Source: Notolepis coatsorum (Eukaryota; Chordata; Actinopteri; Aulopiformes; Paralepididae). Taken from it: a stretch of DNA of 64,000 nt. The position numbers and the translations under genes were made by a program. Below, piece after piece: positions 36,150 through 46,983 of the stretch. Under the pieces are notes generated by a model, which ran no database searches, was not told the origin of the DNA, and worked only from the letters and a program-made list of their open reading frames with translations. The stretch spans positions 93,053,693 to 93,117,692 of the forward strand of contig OZ020598.1 in the NCBI GenBank assembly GCA_963971535.1, read 5' to 3'. Every line of letters begins with the position of its first letter. Position 1 is the stretch's first letter.

Positions 36150-39138
36150 TTGTCACTGGAGTGTCTGGAAGATGATGATCATTCTGTGTGACCTCCACCG
36201 GCTTTTCGTATTAGGGGCTCGCGCTGCTGACATGCTCCCCAACTGCAGTCCTCCTTTGCTGCGGCTGGATGGGTTTGGCCCTCCGGCCATGCAGCTGGAC
36301 TGTGGGAAGCACCGACTGTTGTGAGGAAGCGGTGGCTTCCAGGGTGGGGTAAGTACTGTTTTGCTTGCAAGCTCTGGTTGTCTGTTGATGCTGTGGGGAT
36401 AAGCGGCGGACAGAGGATCTTGGTCTGAAGCCCATGATGGTGTGGGCCATCTAGTGGGCCGCGACAGAGGCCTGGTTAAAACCCGGGATTCTCTGAACAA
36501 GCGGATGCTTCTCTGTCCCGTGCAGGCCCCATCTTTCACTTGAGTGGAAGTACACCCTAAACGAGGAAATGTGGGCATGGATTTTCGTTATCGGAAGATC
36601 CATGTTCAAGTCGGCTGCAGCCCAGATGGGATTTGTGCCGGCTCCGCCGTATGTCTGGTAAAATCACTGTTGAAAACTGTGTTTGACATTTCTTTTTCTC
36701 TTCTCTCTTAAAGATGAGGAGGGTTTCAGACGGCGGCCTGTCTGAAGTGTGGCTTGTTATGTCGTTGTGTACAGTTCAGGTGATAGCTGCTTAGCTTGCG
36801 TGCTAGTTGTGGCCTACCTGTTAGCCAGTCAGCTGTTACTTGTCAGTTGTGTCACTAGGCTAGGAAACGTTAGCTTGTTGCTATCAGTCGAGAGCGGCTG
36901 TTAGCTTAATGCTACACTGTTGAACGTTGCTATGACTATAACATGCCTTAAACACTCTGACTACGACGTCATCTTTGACAGAGGATGTTAGTCGAACCTA
37001 CACCGGGAGCCCTGCCAGCGAGGACTGCGTCAACATGGAGAAACGTAGCGGCTGGGTGGCGCAGCGACGTTACCCTCGTCGCCAACACAGGAGATGCCGT
37101 GTTCGACTTCGGTGTCCCGTTAACCAGATTGCAGTTCTCTCGGCCTGCGCTCAGGGTAGGAGTCCTGACCGGACACACTTCTTCTTTCCTTCCCTTCTAA
37201 ATGTTTTGTAATAACAATGTTTTCCAAAACATGTGTTGCTGCAATACATTGAGGATACGACACGTGTTGTGTGTGAATTGTCTTGTCACTGGTATAGCTT
37301 CTCTCTCCATAGAAATCGGCGTTGTTGTTTACATGTGTAAAAATTATCTGGTTAGTTGTGACGAGAACATGTGTGTTCATGTAACGTTTGTAACGTGGGT
37401 GAACTCACAACTAAGGGGGTTAATTAACCTGTGAAGCTATGCTTAGTGACATGTGATTGAGGAATGAATTCTTTCTCAGCCTGTGATGACAATGAACAGT
37501 GTGTTCACATATTAACAGGGTTACCTGTTCAACTTGGTCGTATCAAGGGTAAGGTAGGAGAGGTGATACCCCCGGTTTCCCTGGGGCTTCCCCCCCTCCT
37601 CTCAGACATGTTTGGTTACAATATATTGTGTCACTGTGTTTGTGGGGATACGATGTAACCCTCAGCTTAATTGCTGGGGTTGTGCTTTCCGCTTGAGAAA
37701 CAATTTTTTCCTAAAGAAAAGATTGTTTGGTCACTTATCATGTGTGCTTAGCAAGGCCTGTGGCCAATACATAATCGAGGATTCTGTCTTCTCTCGTTAT
37801 GAAAAACGGCGTTCCTCTGTAGTAGGAGTGTACTGTGCCATTTTTTGTTGTGATGAAGGGTTGTGTGTGTCTTTGTGATCTACAACTGGGTTAGGTTTGG
37901 CCCACAGAAGCACATATGTAAGTCTGGACCGGGGCTCTTAAAGGGGCCCTCTCTGTTCTGTGTTTTTTCCTTGGTAAAACTCAGGTAGCAGGATTAGTAC
38001 ATGAGCTATGTGAGGCTGTTAGATGCCTCATGTAGCATGCTATGACTGTGTCATGCTCTATTTGTCATTACATCGTATCATGGGTGAGGGGTCGTAAAGG
38101 GGTGAACTGGTAAACCTTTCCTTCCCTTTTCTGATTGGTCAGGGGTTAAAACCACCTGTCTTTCAGGGTTCCTGTCACGTTACTGTTCGGCATGTTACAG
38201 GGTAAGGGGGGGGGGGGGGAGAGTTTTCTGGTCCCACGCCCGGAAAGATTGGGCGTGTGCACCGTGGAAATTCCCCCGCCATAGAGTACGTCACTGAGCG
38301 CGTCTCTATTGGTAGGACTTCCGTGGGTTGTTCAGGTCCATGTTATGGATCTGTTTCAGGGAGTTGTCAGAGCTCCTCCTCACGAAGCTCCTCCTCGGGG
38401 AGAAGTGCCTTCTGTGAGTTCGGACTCTCCTTCCCTGTGAGGGAGCCTCCTCAGAGTTTCAGAGCCTCCTCCTCAGATTGTCAAGGTGAGTAGAACTTCA
38501 AAAAGGAGTTCTGCTCTATTGTATGTGTATTCGATTCAATTCGATTATTGAGTGTGTATTGGTTCAGTGCCTTCTCCTCGGAGAGCCCTAACCCAAGTGT
38601 TACATAGCTCAATGTTGCAATATTTCTTTTCAATCTATACGCATGAGGCTGGTGCGCCTTGGTTGCTCGTGATTAAAACAGCGTTTTTATAGGGCAACTG
38701 GGATGGAGTTTTGTCTCTTCCGAGCGCCAGTTTACTAGGTTTGTCTCGACGAATTCTCGTTCATATCTGGGGGATGTTAACGGAATAGATCAGAACATAA
38801 GTAGAGGGGTCTCACGCCCTTAGGGTGGGCCACTGAGCGCGGTACAAATGGGACCGTCTGGGTGGCGCCCTCTTTTCATGTTTTAGATCGACACGCATAC
38901 CTACCCCCTCTCCTGGAGTGGGCATGTCGGCGTGGTTAGGGAACGGGACTGGTTCTGGTCGCGCCGGTCCAGGTCAGTTAACCTGTTGTCCGCCGGGGAC
39001 GCAGATCTGCTGTTCTGATACCCTGAGGGACTTGTGCTTTTTTCGGGGGAAAAATGCCGGGTCGGCCCGGGTGTCACAGGGTTAGGTGTTATGGAGACCC
39101 TTTGTTGGGTAAATGTTGTACTCTGCACTATCGTAATG
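36150..39138 (+). other. DIRS-type element interior, no intact gene
   Basis: Short, unrelated frames only. 38340-38500 reads MDLFQGVVRAPPHEAPP before a TGA and could be a gag relic, followed by AAGGTGAGT (donor-like). 37049-37110 has a tRNA-like GGTGGCGCAGCG and GTGTTCGACTTC pair (possible SINE head). A G-run lies at 38202-38219. Confidence 0.45.
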
Positions 39139-39258
39139 GCTTACGGCCATACCAACCTGAACGCGCCCGATTTCGTCCGATCTCGGAAGCTAAGCAGGTT
39201 CGGTCCTGGTTAGTACTTGGTTGGGAGACCGCCTGGGAATACCAAGTGCAGTAAGCTT
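39139..39258 (+). rRNA. 5S ribosomal RNA sequence, full length (120 nt)
   Basis: The 120-nt sequence starts GCTTACGGCCATACCA and ends CAGTAAGCTT, so the terminal helix (GCTTAC with GTAAGC) closes. The internal control region is intact: A box AGCTAAGCAGGTTCGG (39188-39203) and C box TTGGTTGGGAGACCGCCT (39217-39234). A T7 run (39274-39280) could end Pol III transcription. Several bases differ from the vertebrate consensus, for example ACCAACCTGAACG for ACCACCCTGAGCA. It has no A-rich tail and no visible flanking duplication, and lies inside a DIRS-type element, not a 5S tandem array. Sequence identity is certain; function is not. Confidence 0.93.
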
Positions 39259-39273
39259 AGGGCTGGTTCTCCA

Positions 39274-39280
39274 TTTTTTT
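39274..39280 (+). terminator. Candidate Pol III terminator (T7)
   Basis: Seven T residues 15 bp after the 5S 3' end. Confidence 0.5.
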
Positions 39281-40403
39281 CGCTCCTCTCTCACGCGTGG
39301 CGAAGAGGGGGCTGTTGGGGTGGTCTTTTGGACCTCCTCTGGTAACCCTGTGTGCTTCCCGAGCCGCCGGGCCCGGTCCGAAGTAATGTTTCGTCGACCC
39401 GTAGGCCTGGAATAACCCTTTTTTGAAAACTGAAACACTTGTACTGCGGTATATATAGCCAGTGTATTTTGGAGTTTTTTCTTGAGGGGTTATAGGAACA
39501 ACCACCGCATGTGGTACCAAGAGGGTGGTTGATTCCCTGGTGTGTTGAAGCAGAGTCAACTCCCGGGTTACCCGGTTGAGTGTGCCCCTGCACATTCATG
39601 ACGTCTGCCAATCGTGTCAGCCTTCTCTGCCTCGGCCCCTCTGGGTCGGGGTTTTTTGGTGGAGGCTTTGTCATGGTGCGCAACAATGCCAGCATACGCC
39701 CCTTCCGCCGGGGTGCTGTTTTCAGTTGACCCCTTTGGCGCCTGTCTCGCCCGCAGTGCTCCAGGCTCGGGTCTAAAGCCTGCTGCCTGGTTTCCCCGGT
39801 GCGCTGCCTGCTTCCGTTAGGGTTAGCCTTGAGTGCTTCAAGTTTCGGCCATGCTGACTGCCTGTGTTGCAGGGTCAGTGTGCCAGGCGGCGTACTAGTG
39901 GGGGGAAAGGGCCTGCTCTTGGAGGGGCCCTGTCCGAATACGCTGGCGATGTGGGGGGCGGTGTCACTTAGTGACCACCTGGTGGGGTCTTGATGCCTGG
40001 CGTCATTGACCTCTTCGGGCCCCCTTTTTCCGGGGGGTCCAGTCCCTTCAGTGGGTCTGGGTCTTCCTTCACGCTCCGCTGCTACGGCCTTGCCACAGGG
40101 TTGAGTTTGCTCTTGACCCCGTGATTTTGGGGGCAGTAACGAGGTTTGTTCCTTCCGTTCGTTCCCTGGTGGCATGCGGGTTGTGCGTGTGCATAGTCGT
40201 GGGGTCAAGCCACGGTCTGCTCACTCTGTGCGTTGAGTTGCTCAAGTTCCTCTTCGGATCCGTCTCCCTCCCGTCCTCCAATAGGGAGGGTATCCCTCCA
40301 TTAGGGAGGGTCGGGGGGGCTCGGTCCTCCCCGGTTCTGATGATTGTGGGGGGCCTCAGTGGGGTACATTTGTCGAGCTTCTGGCTCCCGCTCAGCTCCT
40401 GTT

Positions 40404-40494
40404 ATGCAACTGATGCTGAGCGGAGCCATAATGAAATAGAACGTAAGGTTATGTATATAACCAAGTTCTATGAATTATGGTGACGCTCAGCATC
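40404..40494. repeat. DIRS-type internal complementary region
   Basis: ATGCAACTGATGCTGAGCGG to ATAGAAC is the complement of the left terminus. GTAAGGTTATGTATATAACC to CTCAGCATC is the complement of the right terminus. They meet at AAC (40440-40442), the complement of the GTT at both outer borders. Confidence 0.9.
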
Positions 40495-40526
40495 GAGGCG
40501 CCACTGCGACCCTTGATCTTTCATTG

Positions 40527-40733
40527 TGGTGAAATTTGTTGGGAAGGAGATGAGTGTGTAGCCCCACCCCTGCTTATGTAGGCAGCAGATGGGGGTGTGG
40601 TCAGATGGATGTTGGTATGTAAAGGTACATTTTGTAATTTATTCAGTGTATATCCACTGAAGCGAGATATATGCAACTGATGCTGAGCGTCACCATAATT
40701 CATAGAACTTGGTTATATACATAACCTTACGTT
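40527..40733 (-). repeat. DIRS-type right inverted terminal repeat with extension
   Basis: Complement of the left repeat to 40708, then TTGGTTATATACATAACC and TTACGTT to 40733, which the left end lacks. Confidence 0.9.
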
Positions 40734-41317
40734 ATGTATCATCCGCATAGCTATGGAAATCTACATTATGTTCTCTGATGATATCACCCAGCGGTAACAT
40801 GTAAAGGGAGAAGAGTAAAGGACCTAAGCAACTCCCTTGTGCAACTCCATAGTTGTTGTCGTATATAGCAGACATGTGATCTCCTAGTTTAACATAGAAT
40901 TTCCTCCCTCTGATGTATGTTTAAACCAGCCTAGCACATGTTTTGAGAAACCGACAAGGTTTTCAAGACGATCGATTAGAATATCGTGATCGATTGTATC
41001 AAATGCTGCACTGAGATCTAGCAGGATAAGGATGGAGATCTTATTCTTGTCAGAGTTTAGCCTGAGGTCACTGATTATTTTGGTGAGGGCAGTTTCAGTG
41101 CTATGATATTTTCTGAATCCCGACTGAAATTTTTCTAGGATGTTGTTTTCTTCAAGAAAGGAATTTATTTGAACTGAAACTATCTTTTCAAGTACTTCAC
41201 TAATGAATGGTAGGTTGGATATTGGACGATAATTTGCCATTACATTACTAATGTGATGCATGTGAATCTTCTCATGGTTACATTGCGCGGTTTTCTGCAA
41301 TCAGCTTTATTTGAGTA
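40734..41317 (-). pseudogene. L2-like LINE, RT palm
   Basis: The minus strand encodes NYRPISNLPFISEVLEKIV, SGFRKYHSTETALTKIISDL and ILLDLSAAFDTIDHDILI, then after frameshifts [15 protein letters not shown] and [12 protein letters not shown], where the DIRS-type element starts. Two or three frame breaks. Confidence 0.85.
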
Positions 41318-41325
41318 ATGCTGGC

Positions 41326-42055
41326 CAGTGGCGGCCGGTGGGTTTCGCCACTAGGGGGCGCTATACCAAACATTAAATGCAAACATGTACAGTACAGTAC
41401 CACGCAACACTCATTGCCAGACGTGAGCGATTCGACTCACGCTCACGGCAATGAATCGGCTCTTATGAACGAGTCGCTCAGCTGTTACTACAACAACACA
41501 CAACCAGTCAAATAAAGTATAGTCTAGACTCTAATTCACAACTTGAAACACAATATATAAATAGAAAAGTTAGAAACAAAACTCGCCCGTCTACAAACAC
41601 AGGCAGATCTCTCCCTCTCTCCTTCTCTCTCTCACACACAGCGCGACGTGGAATCGATTCGTTACACAATCAGACCTATTATATACCAAGAATAACTTCA
41701 GTATGAGTACAGGGCTGTACACATATTTTGCATATTGTTAAACGAGCCAAGGCTAGCTATTAAACTATCGATATGAATCGAAAATCTGGGACCCTGATGT
41801 AAACAAGACAAACGTCTTTCTCTGGTCTGCATCCCCTTAACAATTGTGTGTATTGAGCCGTACTGTATTGTACCCATTCTGCAATCTGTTAATAAAGTTC
41901 TCATTCATTCATTCATTCATTCAAACATAGACGATATTGAACAAGCCATAATCCACGTATTTTCAATCCGAGAGAGCTGCAGTAGTTAAATCAATGAGCC
42001 ATCGAGATAGTCAGTGTGGTAAGTAACGTTATTATTGCATCCAAGATTGATACAG

Positions 42056-42086
<31 letters not shown>

Positions 42087-42919
42087 CTCACTGTTTAGTT
42101 GAACGTCCAGGGCCAAGTTAGCAGTTAGCCAAGTGTTAGCTCAGCTGAGCTCGTTGCCACAACACTCAACAAGTACATTCCGTTGTCCATTTCCGCTCGA
42201 ACAGACTGCAAAACTACCTGGCGTTCTATCGCCATGCTCTAAGACAAACTCTAACCTTAACCAACTTTGAAAGAGTGCCTAAGCTTAAGAACTTGCAGTC
42301 ACGGCACGGCAAACAGCTGCATGCATCTCACAACAACACAACTATCTCAACCAAGCTAGAAGCTAGAAATTGGATTCGGCCAATCAGATATCGTCTCTGT
42401 GAAATTCTGCCATGGAAAGAAATACTGGCGTCGGCCAATCAGAGAGCGTCTCCGCGAAATGCGGCTATGGAAAATCCTTCACGGAAGTTCACGCTGCTGG
42501 CTAGACCGCTTCAAATCGCGCTCGGATTCCAACATAATAGTCATATTTCAACGCACAACGCCGTATGCACTGATTGGCTGTGACGGAGACAGCGATCAAA
42601 CTGTGACGCGCACGCAGAGCGCTATCGCGTATTGCCCCCGAGAAATACGAAAAAATAAAAAAAATAAAAAAACGTGATGTCACTTCCTGCTCTGGAAAAC
42701 AGTGTTTTTTTAATTTAGATAATAACGTTATATTGTGCATTGGAAATACAAACATACTTAAAATGAGTAAATATTATTAATTTTAAACATGTTTATATTA
42801 TTTATAGGGCTATAAAACACAAAAACGAAAAAGTTTTATTCTCTTCTTCTCTGATTTAACAGCAGCTGGCCAGCAGGTGGGTCGGCGCCCTAGCGCCCCT
42901 AGTGGTAGAGCCGCCACTG
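41326..42919. mobile_element. hAT element (1.6 kb)
   Basis: Ends CAGTGGCGGCCGGTGGG and the complement of CAGTGGCGGCTCTACCAC. ATGCTGGC flanks it at 41318-41325 and 42920-42927. The interior has a LINE A 3' end (41765-41925), a small (GA)n run (42060-42086) and a fragment of the Mutator-like MITE core (42228-42288). No transposase. Confidence 0.92.
41765..41925 (+). mobile_element. LINE A 3' end, (ATTC)n tail
   Basis: GGGACCCTGATGTAAACAAG through CCCATTCTGCAATCTGTTAA, ending ATTCATTCATTCATTC. Only the 3' 160 bp. Confidence 0.75.
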
Positions 42920-42927
42920 ATGCTGGC

Positions 42928-43584
42928 CCTGATCAAGGTTATTTTGTTGTTAAAGAATAGTGCAAGTTCTTCACACTTAACCGTTGATGACTGAGGAGGT
43001 GTAGGGGCAGTGTTGAGTAGTAGATTAATAGTGGAAAAAAGGATTCTGGAGTTTCCAGCGTTTTCTGTAATGATTTTAGAAAAGTAGTCTTTCCTTGCTA
43101 AGCGTATGGTTTTATTATAAGCAGTTAAATCACCTTTGTATATATCACAGCATATGGTGGTTTTTGTTTTTCTCCATTTTCGCTCCGATGCACGACATTT
43201 CCTTTTTTCTTTGTTGACCGCATTATAGTTCAACCAGGGCGAGGCTCTGGTTTTCTTGTTTTTCGTTTTTAGTGGGGCGACAGAATTTAATACAGATGAC
43301 AGTGCATCATTTTCTACCATTTCATTTAGAGAGCTGTCATGATTGTGTGGTTCACGTAGTCTGATAAGATTAATGAACTTTGATTCAGCCTTGTCGTTTA
43401 GGAGCCTCTTTTCAACTATGATTTCTTTTTTTGTTTTAGTAAGGGTTATTTGAGTATAAAAAAATATACAGTGATGGTCGGAGAGAGGTAATTCAGTTAT
43501 TGAGAAATCTTTTATGCTTAGCCCAGTAGTTGTTATGACTAAGTCTAATGTATTCCCAAGCCTGTGAGTTGCATTTGTTATATG
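42928..43584 (-). pseudogene. L2-like LINE, endonuclease end and RT N-terminus
   Basis: Encodes HITNATHRLGNTLDLVITT and the endonuclease motif LPLSDHHCIFF, then SPWLNYNAVNKEKRKCRASE and the RT-proximal linker to FFNNKITLI. The frame continues across the hAT at 42919 after removal of one target copy. Confidence 0.75.
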
Positions 43585-44768
43585 CTGTGTTCAGGGCCGC
43601 CTGGGAGAAATGCGAAAAAGTTCCCAAACTTTTCAGGCCGCGACCCAAAAATAACGGGGTCAGAGAGCCGCGACCCCAACTATTATAGGAGGTTAAAAAA
43701 TAATTTTTTTTTAAATGGAAATGTATGGTTGAAACATGCACACGTTCAAACGCACACACACTAATACGCATTGGAGGCTTTTAACCAGGGCCGGACTGGG
43801 GAACTCATTCAGGCCAGGAAATATAGTGCAAGATATAGCCCCAGTCAGGCCACTTTTTAAGCAGGGGGTCTGGGGGCTAGCATATGTATGATTAGCAACA
43901 ACACTGATTTGGATGGATTTTCAGTTTTTTTGTAATGTCAGATTGAAAATAATACAATTTATTCAACTTCAGCCCTGATCATAACACCACATATTAATTT
44001 TATAATTCTAACCCTTTAAATGCCAGTGTGTGTGATGGCATATATTTGCAATATATCAAATGCAAAGTAGATTTTTCTGGGGGGGATTATTACAGGCTAG
44101 CATGTGTCAATGATTAGCAACAACAGTTTTTTGTAAGGGTCCCGCCTCCACCAATCACATGCAGCTCCTTTTGTGTGTGTGTGTGAGAGCAAGAGAGAGA
44201 GAGAGTAACCTCGTTCCCAGCTTTATCTCGAGAGATAAAGCCTGGTAAAGCACTACAGCTGAAAGTGGGAATCGGATAGGAAGTCCCGCCCCTGAAATCA
44301 CGACAGGTGCTCGTGAAAATGCACTTCCCCCAGAAACAACCTCGTTATCGCCTCCCTCGAGATGTATGAGCGTCTGCTTGTTGTTTGTTTCCCTGGGGAC
44401 TATAAACAGATCAGGGGGTGCCCGGAAACCGGAAAGCCTGTAGCCGGTATTTCTGTATTTCCGATTAACACTTTAGGAGGCATAGCTTTACCAGCCTAGA
44501 GAGAGAGAGAGAGATAGTTCTCCAACTTGTGTGAGTTGCAGTGATCTCCTGGTTGTTCCCCACCTAGGTTATCTAACTATTGTGCTGCTGCAACTAGAAA
44601 CACTGTCCTGGCCTGCTTCTAAGTTCAGTGGCCTGACTGCAAAAAAATAAATAAATAAAAAATTATGATTTTTTTGTTTTTGTTTTGGAAATCATCTGGC
44701 AACCCCCCCCGCGGCGGCTCGCGACCCTCCTGTGGGTCACGACCCCGATTTTGGGAACCCCTGCTCTA
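43585..44768. mobile_element. Composite of hAT fragments replacing the LINE endonuclease
   Basis: Left part TTCCCAAACTTTTCAGG (43622), an internal CAGGGCCGGACTGG (about 43786) from another hAT type, and right end GATTTTGGGAACCCCTG at 44768. The right 180 bp match 11090-11269. No single target duplication. The LINE lost a large part of its endonuclease here, so the insertion came with a deletion. Confidence 0.6.
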
Positions 44769-44799
44769 GTGCAGAATGGGTTGATTTGATTAGCTCTTT

Positions 44800-45480
44800 C
44801 GGGGACATTTGATCAGACGAGATGGCCTTGTGTGATATGGGGAGGGGGAGGGGAGGACGCCTTGTGCTGCTGCTGCACCTTGTGGCGAGATTGTGTCCTT
44901 CGTTATTATCTCTCGTGCTGGTATGAGTTTGATGTCCTTGGAGGCCACTAAGGCATTACGTAAGTTTGCTGCAAGAAGCCTCGATCCTAAGCGATTTGGG
45001 AAGAAGCCATTTCTTTGAAAGCGTTCTGGATTATTCCAGAAAACATTGAAATTGTCAATGAATATCAGGCCGTGTATAAGACAGGCAGACCCTAACCATG
45101 AATAAAAATTTAGGAGTCGACTAAAGGCTTCTTGTCCTCTGCGAAAGCATGCAATTGGTCCACTGATGGACACATCAGTGTCCATGTACACAGACTGATG
45201 TTTGTATAGTGTGTTCATTAAATGTGTGAAATCCTCTTTCAATGTCTCTGTGTCTTCTTTCGCAGGATGTCAAACGATCCAGAATGAATGACAATTTTTG
45301 TTATGGCTGATCTGATGAGTGTTGGAAGTATTTCGGACAGTTCTTTCACAGATGTGTTGTCTAGACATATATCTTCTGTGTTTGCCATTTCCACATACCT
45401 TGTTGTGGAATCTCCAATCAGTATGCAGTCTGTTTTCTGTGTGAGGTTAGCATTTTTCTTTCAGACAATTCTGGGGCCGT
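44800..45480 (-). pseudogene. L2-like LINE ORF1, SGNH/GDSL-type esterase domain
   Basis: The minus strand reads CILIGDSTTRYVEMA (GDS block), ITKIVIHSG, then SVYMDTDVSISGPIACFRRG, LIHGLIFIDNFNVFW and FFPNRLGSRLLAANLRNAL. ORF1 proteins of fish CR1/L2-type LINEs often carry such a domain. In the last block the usual D-x-x-H is changed (NGFFPNRLG), and a stop sits near 45240, so the enzyme is dead. ORF1 binds or processes LINE RNA complexes in living relatives; its esterase role is not settled. Confidence 0.7.
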
Positions 45481-45724
45481 TTGTTTTTGGATTAGGCCTA
45501 GTCTGCCGGTTCTTACCACAGTCCTGTGGCCTTGGTGAAATAGCCTCGCTAGCTGTACCACTAGCTTTCTCAAGCGCCGTCATATTAACGCTTGTCTCGT
45601 ACCTTCGGCGTCGGCTACCGCAACGTTCTCCTCGGCGCATGGTAGTCTCTTCGCTGTTAGCCGTTAGCTCAATCTGGGTCGTGTTTGCTAGCCGTGTCGC
45701 TCGTGGCTCTGTTTTCCTCATCGT

Positions 45725-45890
45725 CTCATCGTTAGCGTGTGCTCCGATGTGCCAGCTGTTAGCTTCGCTAGCATTAGCGTGAGCTCCGGCATGCCAGCTG
45801 TTTGCTTCGCTAGTGTTAGCGTGAGCTCCGGTATGCCTGCTATTAGCGTCGTTAGCGTGAGCTCCGTTACGCTCGCTGTTTGCTTTGCTA
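45725..45890 (-). repeat. 42-bp tandem repeat in the LINE 5' region, about 4 units
   Basis: GTTAGCGTGAGCTCCG and GCCAGCTGTTTGCTTCGCTAG alternate. Tandem 5' UTR repeats occur in several LINEs and may hold the promoter (inference). Confidence 0.75.
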
Positions 45891-45892
45891 GC

Positions 45893-45969
45893 GTCGTGTG
45901 GTAGTGAAAGGTTAATCTTCTGTAGTGTGGTTGTGAAAGGGTTAACACTTTGTCGTGTGGCAGTGAAAG
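45893..45969. mobile_element. TTAA-type MITE, right part before the BEL element
   Basis: The complement reads CTTTCACTGCCACACGACAA and CCCTTTCACAACCACAC, inverted relative to 34509-34612. It is cut by the BEL/Pao element and continues at 53552 with GAAAGGGTTAACCC. Confidence 0.65.
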
Positions 45970-46880
45970 TGTAAGAGCCAAAGCTATATATTCAGGTTAT
46001 TGTATTATATGAATGTTTAATATTGATTAGATTTAGATAAAGTCATTTAACCGTCGTATTTGTCATAATAGAGCATTCTAGAACATAGAACATTCTAGAA
46101 CATTTGTGTCTCTATAATAGGCCACCGTTCTCTCAGAGCAGTGTTGTGTAGGCCAAGGACTGAACAGGACGCGTCTATTCTTAACCCAAACGGTGCATGC
46201 TTCCGCGTTCCCGTTTTGCACTCTGATTGGCCACTGATGTTTCTGGTCGCACCAATCGTGTGACGGCAAGTTCTTTCCCCGCTTAAGCTTAGGCACTCTT
46301 TCGAAGTTGGTTAAGGTTAGAGTTTGTCTTAGCGCATGGCGATAGAACGGTTAGGGTTAGGGTTAGGTTTAGGGTTTGCTGCTGGTCGAGGTGAAAATGG
46401 GCACGTCACGCGATTGGGCACACATGTCACATGACCAGAAACGTCAGTTGCCAATCAGATTCACAAAACGCATGGACCGTTTGGGTTAAGAATAGACGCA
46501 AACAGGACTGAACGGATGGACTCAACAATCAAGACTGGAGCCTACATTTCGCAACCAAGGTGCCAAGCCTTCCGGTTTGCTGTGGAAAGAGCCAGCAAGT
46601 GGATTTACGGCTTTCCAGTGTGGAGGAATTTTCATGTGTCGAGTCGGCAGTGATTTTGGAGACTGGGAAAATACAGTTTTGTTACCTTGTAGTAGTGACG
46701 TGAATAATTAGATTCAGGACCACTTCTGTAAAGAAAGATTTCGCTGTGGAAGGGAAATAAACCATTTGGATATCTTTGTTTTACACTGGAGTGGCTGTGG
46801 ACATTATTTTTCTTTATCAACGAACATACTACTCATGAGTAAGCAATCTTAACCAGTAGAGTAGAACGTCGGCCCTCATA
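45970..46880 (+). repeat. BEL/Pao 5' LTR, carrying a MITE
   Basis: Aligns with 52819-53551 apart from a MITE (46171-46499) and a shorter run of ACATTCTAGAAC repeats. It contains AAATAAACCATTTGG (polyadenylation-like) at 46757. Confidence 0.9.
46171..46499. mobile_element. Mutator-like MITE, copy 1 (329 bp)
   Basis: Ends GCGTCTATTCTTAACCC and exact complement. 9-bp flanks GAACAGGAC (46162-46170) and AAACAGGAC (46500-46508) differ at one base. The empty site is present in the 3' LTR near 53155. Core GGTTAGGGTTAGGGTTAGG at 46350-46370. Because only one LTR holds it, it is younger than the BEL insertion. Confidence 0.9.
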
Positions 46881-46983
46881 TTAGTAAGAAAACTATGTTC
46901 CAAGATGAAAAAGGAATCAACACGAACTACTGGAGCGCTGAAAGAAGGATAACAAAAAAAATTCGGAACCTAAGAAGGTTGAG

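Larger units (their letters stand above)
35825..40733 (+). mobile_element. DIRS-type retroelement, non-autonomous, 4.9 kb
   Basis: About 180-bp inverted terminal repeats (35825-36005 and 40527-40708), a 25-nt right-end extension (40709-40733) and an internal complementary region (40404-40494) that is the complement of the left end followed by the complement of the right end. GTT stands at both borders (35825-35827 and 40731-40733), and its complement AAC stands at the internal junction (40440-40442). This is the architecture of DIRS-1-like tyrosine-recombinase retroelements. No RT, RNase H, methyltransferase or recombinase motif was recognised inside. It carries a 5S rRNA sequence at 39139-39258. 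It inserted into the YADD region of an L2-like LINE. Confidence 0.85.
34613..45892 (-). mobile_element. L2-like LINE with ORF1 esterase and EN-RT, broken by three insertions
   Basis: On the minus strand the order is: 5' UTR with 42-bp repeats (45725-45890), ORF1 (about 44800-45480), endonuclease C-terminus and RT start (42928-43584), RT palm (40734-41317), RT thumb and 3' UTR (34613-35824) and a (TTA)n tail at 34613-34630. Inserted are a hAT composite (43585-44768), a hAT (41326-42919) and a DIRS-type element (35825-40733). Most of the endonuclease is deleted at the composite. The RT keeps FQSGFRKYHSTETAL, LLDLSAAFDTIDHDIL and, split by the DIRS element, YADDT. Confidence 0.85.

Noticed and set aside
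37041..37115. tRNA gene
   Set aside because: A- and B-box-like motifs occur but no cloverleaf or acceptor stem forms; at most a SINE head.
39291..40208. 305-codon minus-strand open frame in the DIRS-type element
   Set aside because: Low-complexity Pro/Arg/Thr-rich translation without any domain, on the strand opposite to the element's expected coding direction; likely a chance frame in GC-rich sequence.
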